35,499 nucleotides of DNA from contig CAMIVE010000017.1 of assembly GCA_946401725.1 (NCBI GenBank), positions 1 through 35,499 on the forward strand. Direction: 5' to 3'. This document shows positions 1 through 7,562 of this stretch, in pieces. Source of the stretch: an uncultured Bacteroidales bacterium. Lineage in GTDB: Bacteria; Bacteroidota; Bacteroidia; Bacteroidales; P3. The position numbers and the translations under genes are program-made. Position 1 is the first letter of the stretch, and every line of letters starts with the position of its first letter. The notes under the pieces were generated by a model. The model did no database searches. It saw nothing but the letters and a program-made list of their open reading frames with translations, and had not been told where the DNA came from.

Positions 1-32
1 CTGAAAGCGTAAAACCAACCAATTACAACAAT

Positions 33-70
33 AAAAAACAGCTCCATACTCATGTGGAGCTGTTTTTTTT
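33..70. terminator. Rho-independent terminator, probably bidirectional
   Basis: An 8-bp perfect inverted repeat (CAGCTCCA at 39-46, TGGAGCTG at 55-62) encloses an 8-base loop. It is preceded by six A and followed by eight T, so it can terminate on either strand. It most likely ends transcription of a gene left of the window. Seen directly in the sequence. Confidence 0.85.
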
Positions 71-90
71 CACGATTGACTAAAAAATCG

Positions 91-98
91 TATCTTTG
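91..98 (+). promoter_or_regulatory. Bacteroidota -7 promoter element (TATCTTTG)
   Basis: TATCTTTG matches the Bacteroidota primary-sigma -7 consensus TAnnTTTG and lies 22 bp before the ATG at 120, just after a terminator. I see no good -33 TTTG at the usual spacing. Transcription would start near 105, leaving a leader of about 15 nt. Confidence 0.6.
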
Positions 99-119
99 CA
101 GTCTGAAAAGAAAGGAAAA

Positions 120-614
120 ATGACTGAGCAGAACAAGAAACTGACCATACGGCCGGCGAGGGAAAACGAGACGGGGCTGGTGCTGGATTTTATCAAGCGG
201 CTGGCGGAATATGAGAAATGCGCCGACGAAGTATATGCCGACGAAGCCACGTTGCACCACTCATTGTTCGTCGAGAAATCGGCCGAGGTGGTCTTTGCCG
301 AAGTGGAGGGAGAAGTGATTGGCTTCGCGCTCTTCTTCCACAATTTCTCCACCTTTATGGGACGCAAGGGACTCTATCTGGAAGACCTCTTCATCCTCCC
401 CGAGAAAAGAGGTCACGGCTACGGCAAACAGATGCTACGGTACCTTGCCAGACTGGCTGTAGAACGCCACTGCGGACGTATGGAGTGGATATGCCTCGAC
501 TGGAACCAACCCGCCCTGCGCGTCTACCACTCCATCGGTGCCATCCCCATGGACGAATGGACCGTCCAACGTCTGGACGAGAACGCATTGAAACACCTCG
601 CAGAGCATGAATAG
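120..614 (+). CDS. GNAT-family N-acetyltransferase (SSAT/diamine acetyltransferase-like)
   Basis: A 164-residue single-domain GNAT protein that would transfer acetyl from acetyl-CoA to an amine. The acetyl-CoA loop RGHGYGK is at residues 97-103, preceded by the beta-strand LYLEDLFILPE (85-95), and the family's DWNQPALRVYHSIGA is at 127-141. The LYLEDLF...RGxGxGK plus LDWNQPA pattern is typical of the spermidine/spermine (diamine) acetyltransferase subgroup, so a polyamine or related amine is the likeliest substrate; this is inferred from family only. I chose the ATG at 120 because an in-frame TTG at 96 lies inside the -7 promoter element. The stop overlaps the next gene by 8 bp, suggesting co-transcription. 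Confidence 0.88.
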   Translation: MTEQNKKLTIRPARENETGLVLDFIKRLAEYEKCADEVYADEATLHHSLFVEKSAEVVFAEVEGEVIGFALFFHNFSTFMGRKGLYLEDLFILPEKRGHGYGKQMLRYLARLAVERHCGRMEWICLDWNQPALRVYHSIGAIPMDEWTVQRLDENALKHLAEHE

Positions 615-1368
615 AATCAAGACACTTGCCTCATTGATAATCGCAGTAACGTGGTTGCCTGTGACGGCGCAACATACAATACGCTTCCATGGAGACACTG
701 TTTTTTCTATTAAAATAGCGGAGAGCAACAGCTATCTTGAATGGAAAACCATGGGCGATTTTCATGAGACGGTGTATCCACCTGAGGCGTGGATTGAATA
801 TTCGCCAACATGGAACGAGCAAAAGCTCTTAAAACGGAATTCACAGCGAACGAAAACCACAAGGATTGACATCAGCGCATGGTCACACTTGGATAGTTTA
901 CTGTCGGAAATAGGCGTAAGTCGACTAGCAACTGCCGCCGACATCGGCATCACAGAACAAATGCTCAAGAAGGCACTCCTCAGCTGGACTGCAATTAAAA
1001 GATACAAAAGATGGGAAAGAGCATGTATTCAAGACTTCAATACAATTGAGAAGTTTGACCGATGGCTGGTAAAAGAATACGAAGAAAATAAAGACACGAA
1101 TGTTTTTTCCATCATGACAGATACCTACGGCTTCATCAATGTTGAAATAACCATTTCTCCCAAGAAAAAAACAAACGTAAGCATTTGGCGACACTATCCT
1201 GACAAGCCATACCATCTGGACGGTCGTAACCGTTTTAATCTAAACATTTATAGACACCTCTGCACCTTGATGCCTAAAACATTCGATTTCAGCTATGAGG
1301 ACTTTCAGAAAAAACTGATAATGGCCTTTTTTGAGTATCTCGCCGAAAACTGGAATGAATTAAAATAA
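607..1368 (+). CDS. Hypothetical secreted protein
   Basis: A 253-residue protein that I do not recognise. It starts with a typical signal peptide (basic MNRIK, hydrophobic stretch to about residue 20, probable cleavage after TAQ22), so it should be exported to the periplasm or beyond. The remainder is Lys- and Trp-rich with no repeats, no lipobox and no further membrane segment. It overlaps the acetyltransferase by 8 bp and lies 18 bp before the endonuclease IV gene. Its base composition is visibly more AT-rich than both neighbours, so it may be a later insertion into the operon. No function is proposed. Confidence 0.75.
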   Translation: MNRIKTLASLIIAVTWLPVTAQHTIRFHGDTVFSIKIAESNSYLEWKTMGDFHETVYPPEAWIEYSPTWNEQKLLKRNSQRTKTTRIDISAWSHLDSLLSEIGVSRLATAADIGITEQMLKKALLSWTAIKRYKRWERACIQDFNTIEKFDRWLVKEYEENKDTNVFSIMTDTYGFINVEITISPKKKTNVSIWRHYPDKPYHLDGRNRFNLNIYRHLCTLMPKTFDFSYEDFQKKLIMAFFEYLAENWNELK

Positions 1369-1386
1369 CAATAAAATACAAAACAA

Positions 1387-2226
1387 ATGACGAAATACAT
1401 CGGCGCGCATGTGAGCGCATCGGGAGGCGTGGGCAACGCCATATTGAATGCCGAGGCCATCGGAGCCAACGCTTTTGCCCTGTTTACTAGAAATCAACGC
1501 AGTTGGGTCAGCAAGCCGTTGGCACAGCTGGAAATAGACGGTTTCAAGGCGCTGCTCGCCGACCGCGGTTTCAGCCCCCAGTATGTGCTGCCTCACGACA
1601 GCTATCTGATTAACTTGGGCTCGCCCGACGAAGAGACGCTGCAAAAAAGCCGCGCGGCATTCCTGGACGAGATGCAACGTGCCCAGCAACTGGGGCTCCA
1701 GATGCTCAACTTCCACCCCGGCAGCCACCTCAACAAAGTCAGCGAGGAGGAATGCCTTGACCAGATCGCCCGCGAGGTAAACCTTGCCCTCAGCAAGACG
1801 GAAGGAGTCACCGCCGTGATCGAGAACACCGCCGGACAAGGCACCAACCTCGGATGGAAATTCGAGCATATCTCCCGCATCATCGAAGGCATCGACGACA
1901 AAAGCCGCGTAGGCGTCTGTATCGACACCTGCCACACGCTGGCGGCAGGTTACGACCTCAGCACCGAGATGGGTTACATGTTCTGCTTCGAGGAGTTTGA
2001 CCGCCTGATAGGTCCGCAGTACCTCCGTGCCATCCACCTCAACGACAGCAAGAAAGCAGTTTCCTCACATGTCGACCGCCACGAGGTACTGGGCGAAGGG
2101 TTCCTCGGCAAAGCCTTCTTCGAACGGTTTATGCACGACCCCCGTTTCGACGACATGCCCATCATCCTCGAGACCCCCGACCCCACCCGCTGGGCCGACG
2201 AAATCAAGTGGCTGCGCAGTCTATAG
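1387..2226 (+). CDS. nfo: Endonuclease IV (deoxyribonuclease IV, AP endonuclease)
   Basis: A 279-residue cytoplasmic TIM-barrel AP endonuclease of base excision repair, cutting 5' of abasic sites with a three-zinc centre. All nine metal ligands known from E. coli Nfo have counterparts in matching motifs: H70, H110 (NFHPGSH), E146 (VIENTAGQG), D180 and H183 (CIDTCHT), H217 (AIHLNDS), D230 and H232 (HVDRHE) and E262 (ILETPDP). The N-terminal YIGAHVSASGG is also the family signature. Length equals the family norm. It lies 18 bp after the hypothetical gene, with no promoter seen between them. Confidence 0.97.
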   Translation: MTKYIGAHVSASGGVGNAILNAEAIGANAFALFTRNQRSWVSKPLAQLEIDGFKALLADRGFSPQYVLPHDSYLINLGSPDEETLQKSRAAFLDEMQRAQQLGLQMLNFHPGSHLNKVSEEECLDQIAREVNLALSKTEGVTAVIENTAGQGTNLGWKFEHISRIIEGIDDKSRVGVCIDTCHTLAAGYDLSTEMGYMFCFEEFDRLIGPQYLRAIHLNDSKKAVSSHVDRHEVLGEGFLGKAFFERFMHDPRFDDMPIILETPDPTRWADEIKWLRSL

Positions 2227-2295
2227 ACATACTTTTTTTATACATATATAATAAAAGATGCACATTCCCGTTTTACGGGATAAAGAGAACTAACT

Positions 2296-2949
2296 ATGAA
2301 GAAATTTCTGACAACCCTGCTGCTTTTGGCAGCGATAATGCCGGCCATGGCACAAATCACCCATACCTCCAAAGGGGCTGTAGACCAGAATGCTGAGAAA
2401 ATACTCAAGAAAGCAGCCGACAAAATCAATGCGGGGACCGTGTCGTTCACCGTCACGATGGTCAACAAGGACGCCAACAAGAAAGAGACGGCACGCCTGA
2501 AAGCCAATGTCATCTACAGCAAAGGGAAATACCATGTCAGTTTCAACGGCAACGAAATCTATTGTGACGGTACCGCCACGTGGCACTGGAGCAAAGAGAC
2601 CAACGAGGTGGTCATCAACAAAATGAGCGAGTCGGAAGACGACCTGATGAATCCCGCATCCATCCTGATGAACTACAAGAAGAACTTCAAATGCAAGTTC
2701 ATCCGTCAAGAAACAAATGGCGATGCCATTATCGACCTTACCCCCAAGAAATCGAAGAGCTATTACAAAATCCGCGTCATTATCAACGCCAACAGCGGCA
2801 TTGTGCAACGTATGGAGATGCATAACTACGACTCCAGCAGCGGCGAGTACATCATCAGCAAATTCAACGGCTCCGCCAAAGCCTCCGAGAGTGAATTCAC
2901 CTTCTCCAAGGACAAACACCCCGGCGTTGAAGTCCTGGATATGAGATAA
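2296..2949 (+). CDS. LolA-like outer-membrane lipoprotein carrier protein
   Basis: A 217-residue protein with a clear signal peptide (MKKFLTTLLLLAAIMPAMAQ, cleavage after residue 20), so periplasmic. The mature part has the layout of Bacteroidota LolA-family proteins: an amphipathic N-terminal helix (about 27-42), then alternating beta strands forming the half-barrel, with KANVIYSKGKYHVSF near 74-88 and a 'YCDGTATWHWSKETNEVVI' strand pair near 92-111. In the family this fold carries lipoproteins or other lipids across the periplasm. There is no lipobox. The gene lies 69 bp after nfo and 47 bp before a lipoprotein gene. Assignment to LolA-like is by pattern, so substrate is uncertain. Confidence 0.75.
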   Translation: MKKFLTTLLLLAAIMPAMAQITHTSKGAVDQNAEKILKKAADKINAGTVSFTVTMVNKDANKKETARLKANVIYSKGKYHVSFNGNEIYCDGTATWHWSKETNEVVINKMSESEDDLMNPASILMNYKKNFKCKFIRQETNGDAIIDLTPKKSKSYYKIRVIINANSGIVQRMEMHNYDSSSGEYIISKFNGSAKASESEFTFSKDKHPGVEVLDMR

Positions 2950-2996
2950 AAAAATAACAATCCGAATTCAATAATAATCACAAAAGAAATACATCA

Positions 2997-3812
2997 ATGA
3001 AAAAAACAGCACACCTTCTCTTCCTTGCCGCGTTGTTGTTCGGCATGGTTGCCTGCCACAAATCAGCACCGAAACTTGTATTCGAGAACTATGAATACGA
3101 GGACAATCCCTTCGCTGAAAAAGACGACACCGTAGGAGTTCAGTTCAGTCTGAAAATCCAGCTTCCCGATATGAAGGATATGAAGGAGCAGCAACGCACC
3201 CTCATGCAAGCCATCTGCGACACCCTGATGTCCCGTATGCTGGAGCCCTATTATCGTTTCCAACAACCCGAACAGGCTATCAAAGACTACTGCGACAGCA
3301 TTCGTAACGAGTTCTACGAGTGGGCAATTATTGACGACCCGATCAAGACAGGAACACCCAACTACCAGTGGATTCAGGAGATCTCACTTATTCCTGAGCT
3401 GGTCACTGATGAAATGCTGGTCTATAACGGCAATATCTACGCCTACACCGGCGGCATCAACCCCTCATCGACCAACATCTACTTCCTGTTCGACCTCAAG
3501 ACCGGCAAACAGCTGACTGAAAACGAGCTCTTCACTTTCAGTGAGAACGAAGACAACAACAAAGCCTTTGTCGAACTGATGAGCAATCTGCTACGGAAAA
3601 GCTGCGAACAGTTGGAAGACATTACCGTCGACGATATTGACTGGGAGAATGTGGAACCCAACGGCAATTTCCAAGTCACTCCCGAGGCATTGGTCTATCA
3701 CTTTGACGCTTTCGAGGTTGCCGACGACGAAATCACCATCGTCATTCCCAACCACGAATTGCAGAAATACATGAAAGAGGGAACCGTCCTTTACCGCTAC
3801 TGGTTCAAGTAA
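2997..3812 (+). CDS. Lipoprotein with DUF3298 (RsiV-like) domain
   Basis: A 271-residue predicted lipoprotein with signal peptide and lipobox GMVAC (lipidated Cys20), thus anchored in the outer or inner membrane facing the periplasm. The C-terminal half resembles the DUF3298/RsiV-C region: 'FDLKTGKQLTENELF' near residue 165, a helical stretch 'AFVELMSNLLRKSCEQ', then 'VTPEALVYHFDAFEVADDEITIVIPNHEL' patterns near 227-255. In Bacillus RsiV this domain binds lysozyme, but most Bacteroidota members are uncharacterised. It sits between the LolA-like gene and tsaB in the same direction with gaps under 50 bp. Confidence 0.72.
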   Translation: MKKTAHLLFLAALLFGMVACHKSAPKLVFENYEYEDNPFAEKDDTVGVQFSLKIQLPDMKDMKEQQRTLMQAICDTLMSRMLEPYYRFQQPEQAIKDYCDSIRNEFYEWAIIDDPIKTGTPNYQWIQEISLIPELVTDEMLVYNGNIYAYTGGINPSSTNIYFLFDLKTGKQLTENELFTFSENEDNNKAFVELMSNLLRKSCEQLEDITVDDIDWENVEPNGNFQVTPEALVYHFDAFEVADDEITIVIPNHELQKYMKEGTVLYRYWFK

Positions 3813-3856
3813 CGTTACCCGTTTCCTGTTCTACGTTTCAAGAAGCCTCTGCCTCT

Positions 3857-4558
3857 ATGACTATTCTGTTGTTGGAAACTGCCACTCCTGTATGCTCTGT
3901 CGCCCTATACCGCGATCATGCGATTGTTGCTTCCAAACAGAGCGATGAGCCCAATGCACATTCGTCAAAACTGGCGCCTTTCATCCAAGAGCTGTTCGAC
4001 CAGAGCGGCATAGAGATGAAAGCGCTTGACGCCGTCTGCGTCTCATCGGGACCCGGTTCCTACACCGGACTGCGTATCGGGGTCAGCAGTGCCAAAGGCA
4101 TCTGCTACGCACTCGACATCCCGTTGCTTTCCGTACCCACACTGCAGAGCATGGCTGCCCGTTACTTCCAGCTCCACCCCGATTACAAAGGGCTGGTCTG
4201 TCCCATGATTGATGCCCGCCGGATGGAATGCTATACCGCACTTTATAGTCGCGAAGAGGTAATCCGTCCCACCCAAGCAGAAATCATCGAAAGCGACAGT
4301 TACGACCGCTGGCTAGCGGAAGGACCTGTAACCTTTATCGGTGACGGGGCGCAGAAGACCCGTCCGCTGCTTGCCCAACATCCCAATGTCTGCTACGACG
4401 ACCGTTTCCAAATCGATGCCAGCGGGATGGCGACGATAGCTCTGCAGAAACTGCAAAAAGGAGAACAGGAGGATGTGGCCTACTTCGAGCCATTCTATCT
4501 GAAAGACTTTGTAGCCAAGAAATCGGTAGTCCACGGACTGCGAAAAGAGACCCCCTAA
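3857..4558 (+). CDS. tsaB: tRNA threonylcarbamoyladenosine biosynthesis protein TsaB
   Basis: A 233-residue cytoplasmic ASKHA-fold protein. TsaB is the scaffold partner of TsaD and TsaE in making N6-threonylcarbamoyladenosine at A37 of ANN-decoding tRNAs. Diagnostic features are the N-terminal LLLETAT (residues 4-10), the HSSKL segment (35-39) and SGPGSYTGLRIG (64-75), followed by the Cys-containing helix AKGICYALDIPLLSVPTLQ. It has the usual shortened C-terminus compared with TsaD. It ends 11 bp before the permease gene and is probably co-transcribed with it. Confidence 0.95.
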   Translation: MTILLLETATPVCSVALYRDHAIVASKQSDEPNAHSSKLAPFIQELFDQSGIEMKALDAVCVSSGPGSYTGLRIGVSSAKGICYALDIPLLSVPTLQSMAARYFQLHPDYKGLVCPMIDARRMECYTALYSREEVIRPTQAEIIESDSYDRWLAEGPVTFIGDGAQKTRPLLAQHPNVCYDDRFQIDASGMATIALQKLQKGEQEDVAYFEPFYLKDFVAKKSVVHGLRKETP

Positions 4559-4569
4559 TCCGCCACCGC

Positions 4570-5652
4570 ATGCTGCGTTATATTGGAAAACGGCTTCTTT
4601 ATGGACTCCTCGTCATCCTCGGTGTGGTGACACTGGTCTTTTTCCTCTTCAACATACTTCCCGGCGACCCTGCCCGCATGATGCTCGGCCAGCGTGCCGA
4701 TGCCGAAAGCATCGAGATGATCAACCGCGATTTGGGACGTGACAAACCTGTGGGGCAGCAGTTCGTCTCCTATCTGAACGACCTGTCCCCTCTTTCGCTG
4801 CACAATAGCCAAGACCCCCAGAGCTACTATTATCTGGACCCCGAGAAATACGAGCCCTACGGAACCCTTGCCACTATCGGAAGCACCTCTCTAGTAGTGA
4901 AAGCGCCTTACCTGCGCCGCTCCTACCAAACCAAACGAAAGGTGACCGAAGTCATCGGCTCCGCTTTCCCCCAGACTGCCGTTTTAGCGCTCACCGCCAT
5001 GGCGTTCGCCTTGATTGTAGGCATCCTTCTCGGCGTGCTTTCCGCACTGCACAAAGGGTCTTGGATTGACAGGCTCACCCTCTTCCTGTCCACCTTGGGC
5101 ATGTCGCTCCCCTCTTTCTTTGCGGCGATTCTGATTGCCTGGTTTTTCGCCTACGTACTGGCCGACTGGACCCACCTGAACATGTTCGGCAATCTCTACA
5201 CCGTAGACGACTACGGATGCGGCGAGTTCTTAGACCTTAAAAACCTGATCCTCCCCGCACTCACGTTAGGCATACGACCGCTGGCCGTATTGGTGGAGCT
5301 CACCAAAAGCTCGATGCTCGAAGCACTGAGCCAGGACTATATCCGCACTGCACGAGCCAAAGGGATGCCCTACCGACGGCTGATTTTCCGTCATGCGCTG
5401 CGCAATGCGCTCAACCCCATCGTCACCTCCGCATCGGGATGGCTGGCTGGACTGCTTGCCGGAGCCGTCTTTGTGGAGTATGTGTTCGACTGGAAAGGCA
5501 TGGGCGTTGTCATTGTCGACGGGCTGGAAAAATATGATTTCCCAGTGGTGATGGGTTCTATCCTGTTCATCTGCATCCTGTTAGTGGTTATCAATATTAT
5601 TGTCGATATACTGTACGGTGTCCTCGATCCCCGGGTGCGCATCGGAAAATAA
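4570..5652 (+). CDS. DppB/OppB-type ABC transporter permease
   Basis: A 360-residue inner-membrane permease of the peptide/nickel (DppB) family. It has the family N-terminus (YIGKRLLYGLLVILGVVTL, first membrane helix, then LPGDPARMMLG), several membrane spans between about 125 and 350, and the EAA loop DYIRTARAKG at 256-265 that contacts the ATPase. A long periplasmic stretch (about 35-120) separates the first and second helices. No DppC partner, ATPase (DppD/F) or binding protein is adjacent, so the rest of the importer must be encoded elsewhere. It sits 11 bp after tsaB and 11 bp before an ABC exporter of a different type. Confidence 0.88.
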   Translation: MLRYIGKRLLYGLLVILGVVTLVFFLFNILPGDPARMMLGQRADAESIEMINRDLGRDKPVGQQFVSYLNDLSPLSLHNSQDPQSYYYLDPEKYEPYGTLATIGSTSLVVKAPYLRRSYQTKRKVTEVIGSAFPQTAVLALTAMAFALIVGILLGVLSALHKGSWIDRLTLFLSTLGMSLPSFFAAILIAWFFAYVLADWTHLNMFGNLYTVDDYGCGEFLDLKNLILPALTLGIRPLAVLVELTKSSMLEALSQDYIRTARAKGMPYRRLIFRHALRNALNPIVTSASGWLAGLLAGAVFVEYVFDWKGMGVVIVDGLEKYDFPVVMGSILFICILLVVINIIVDILYGVLDPRVRIGK

Positions 5653-5663
5653 GTCTCCTACCC

Positions 5664-7475
5664 ATGTCCTCTTCCACATCTAAAATAGGTATTGGCGGAC
5701 TGCTGAAAAAGCTGCTTCCTTTCGTATTGCCCTATCGGTGGCTGCTTGTTATCACATTGGTGCTGACCTTTGTCGGATCGCTTATGGCGCAGGTGAATGC
5801 CGTGGTCCTTGACCGCGCTGTCGATGCCATCAACGGGCTGCTGCACCTTGAAGGCGGTTTCAAATGGGCCGATGCGGCACAGATACTCATTATCATCAGT
5901 GCCATCCTTCTGGGCAAGGAGGTGCTGGCAGCCTTTATCACTTTCGGACAACGTATCTTTGGCGAGAAGATACGTATCAATGTCAGCCGAGACCTCTCGC
6001 TGCGTGTCGTCAAGCGCATACTGAGTTTCCGCATGGCCTTTTTCAGTGCCGAAGGCAACGAACCCGGGAAACTGCAGACCCGTATCGACCGCGGAGTGAT
6101 GAGCCTGAGCAATACCGTGAAAAACTTCTTCATCGACATACTTCCCCTTTTCACCAGTGCCATCCTCGCATTGGTACTCATGTTCGCCGCCAACGTCTAT
6201 GTGGGACTTGTCGCACTGGCCATCATCCCTGTCTACTTCATCATCACCGCCCGTCAGGGGAAACGAATGAAAGGGTGGCGACGCAATGTATTCGGCACCC
6301 ACCAGGCACTGAACCACGGTATCATGAATATCATTGAAAGCATCGGTGTCATCAAATCGTTCAACCGCGAGGAGGTGGAGAACGACCGACAGGCCGCCCT
6401 TCAGGAGCAATCCACCGACCAGCAAATGCAGACCCGCCGTATCTCGTTCCTTTTCGAAGGTCTGAAAACGTTTGTGGAACAGATTGGCACCGTGCTGATC
6501 ATCATATTGACCGCCTATCTGGTGCTGACCGACTATCCCGGCATGACCATCGGAAAAATCATGTACCATGTGCTGCTCTTCAACAACGTCAGCGCACCCA
6601 TACGTCAGTTGCACCGCATTTATGACGATTTGAACGACGCCCTCATCTATGCCGAAGGGTTCTTCGACATCCTCGAAGCTGACCAAGAGGTGGAGACCAG
6701 TGGTGGCTACCGTCCCGACAGCGTGAAAGGCGATTTCGCTCTGCGACACGTGGAATTCACCTACAGCAACGGCACCCACGCCATCCGCGACCTCACCATG
6801 GACATCCCCGCCGGCGAGACCACCGCCCTTGTAGGGCTCAGCGGAGCCGGGAAAAGCACCATTGTCAACCTATTGGACAAATTCTACACGCCCGATAGCG
6901 GCACCATCACCCTCGACGGTGTTCCCCTGCAGGAATGGGACACCCAAGTGCTGCGCGACAATATAGGACTTGTATTGCAGAAAAACCACATTTTCAGTGG
7001 CACCATCGAAGAGAACATCCGATACGGAAATCCCGACGCTCCCTTTGCTGCAGTGGAGCAAGCCGCCCGTCAAGCGTACATCTACGACCAAATTATGGCA
7101 TTGCCTGACGGCTTTCAATCACAGGCATTACAGCTGAGCGGTGGACAGCAGCAGCGTATTGCCATTGCACGCATGTTCCTTAAGGACCCGCCCATCATTT
7201 TCCTTGACGAGCCCACGGCCAGCCTCGACGCTATCGCCACCGAACAGATCAAATCAGCCATCGATGCAATCAAGCAAGGACGTACCGTTATAGTGATCAG
7301 CCACAATATCGGACAGATTATCGATGCCAGCCAACTCTATGTGCTTGACACCGGCCATGTGGTGCAACAGGGGCATCCCACCGACCTCTACCGGCAGGGA
7401 GGCCTTTACAAGCAGATTTTCGATGCCAGCGCCCGCAGCATGAATGTCGATAAAATTGCCGAGACATTAGATTAA
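5664..7475 (+). CDS. ABC exporter, fused permease and ATPase (MsbA/MdlB-like)
   Basis: A 603-residue half-transporter that should work as a dimer in the inner membrane. Six membrane helices occupy about residues 15-320. The nucleotide-binding domain carries Walker A GLSGAGKST (391-399), the Q-loop glutamine in LVLQKN, the signature LSGGQ (491-495), Walker B IIFLDEP (511-517) and the H-loop histidine in ISHN (His547). All catalytic motifs are intact. The substrate (lipid, drug or peptide) cannot be told from sequence. It is the last gene of the apparent + strand operon; the next gene follows after 87 bp containing a -7 element. Confidence 0.92.
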   Translation: MSSSTSKIGIGGLLKKLLPFVLPYRWLLVITLVLTFVGSLMAQVNAVVLDRAVDAINGLLHLEGGFKWADAAQILIIISAILLGKEVLAAFITFGQRIFGEKIRINVSRDLSLRVVKRILSFRMAFFSAEGNEPGKLQTRIDRGVMSLSNTVKNFFIDILPLFTSAILALVLMFAANVYVGLVALAIIPVYFIITARQGKRMKGWRRNVFGTHQALNHGIMNIIESIGVIKSFNREEVENDRQAALQEQSTDQQMQTRRISFLFEGLKTFVEQIGTVLIIILTAYLVLTDYPGMTIGKIMYHVLLFNNVSAPIRQLHRIYDDLNDALIYAEGFFDILEADQEVETSGGYRPDSVKGDFALRHVEFTYSNGTHAIRDLTMDIPAGETTALVGLSGAGKSTIVNLLDKFYTPDSGTITLDGVPLQEWDTQVLRDNIGLVLQKNHIFSGTIEENIRYGNPDAPFAAVEQAARQAYIYDQIMALPDGFQSQALQLSGGQQQRIAIARMFLKDPPIIFLDEPTASLDAIATEQIKSAIDAIKQGRTVIVISHNIGQIIDASQLYVLDTGHVVQQGHPTDLYRQGGLYKQIFDASARSMNVDKIAETLD

Positions 7476-7490
7476 ACCACTTTTTTTTCT

Positions 7491-7498
7491 TATCTTTG
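7491..7498 (+). promoter_or_regulatory. Bacteroidota -7 promoter element (TATCTTTG)
   Basis: TATCTTTG, followed by CA exactly as in the element at 91-98, lies 64 bp before the first kinase gene. This suggests that the kinase-kinase-peptidase group has its own promoter. A convincing -33 box is not visible; a T-rich run precedes it. Confidence 0.6.
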
Positions 7499-7562
7499 CA
7501 TTTGCAATGCACCCTCCTTGGCGCAAACAAAAAAAAGCATATATACTTATTAATCAACATCC

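Noticed and set aside
2266-2280. Small hairpin TCCCG-TTTTA-CGGGA before the LolA-like gene
   Set aside because: Only five base pairs and no T-tract; too weak to call a terminator or regulatory element.
5658-6779. A 373-codon minus-strand open frame opposite the ABC exporter
   Set aside because: It is antisense to a complete exporter with intact motifs. Its translation is Asp/His/Gln-rich without any recognisable domain.
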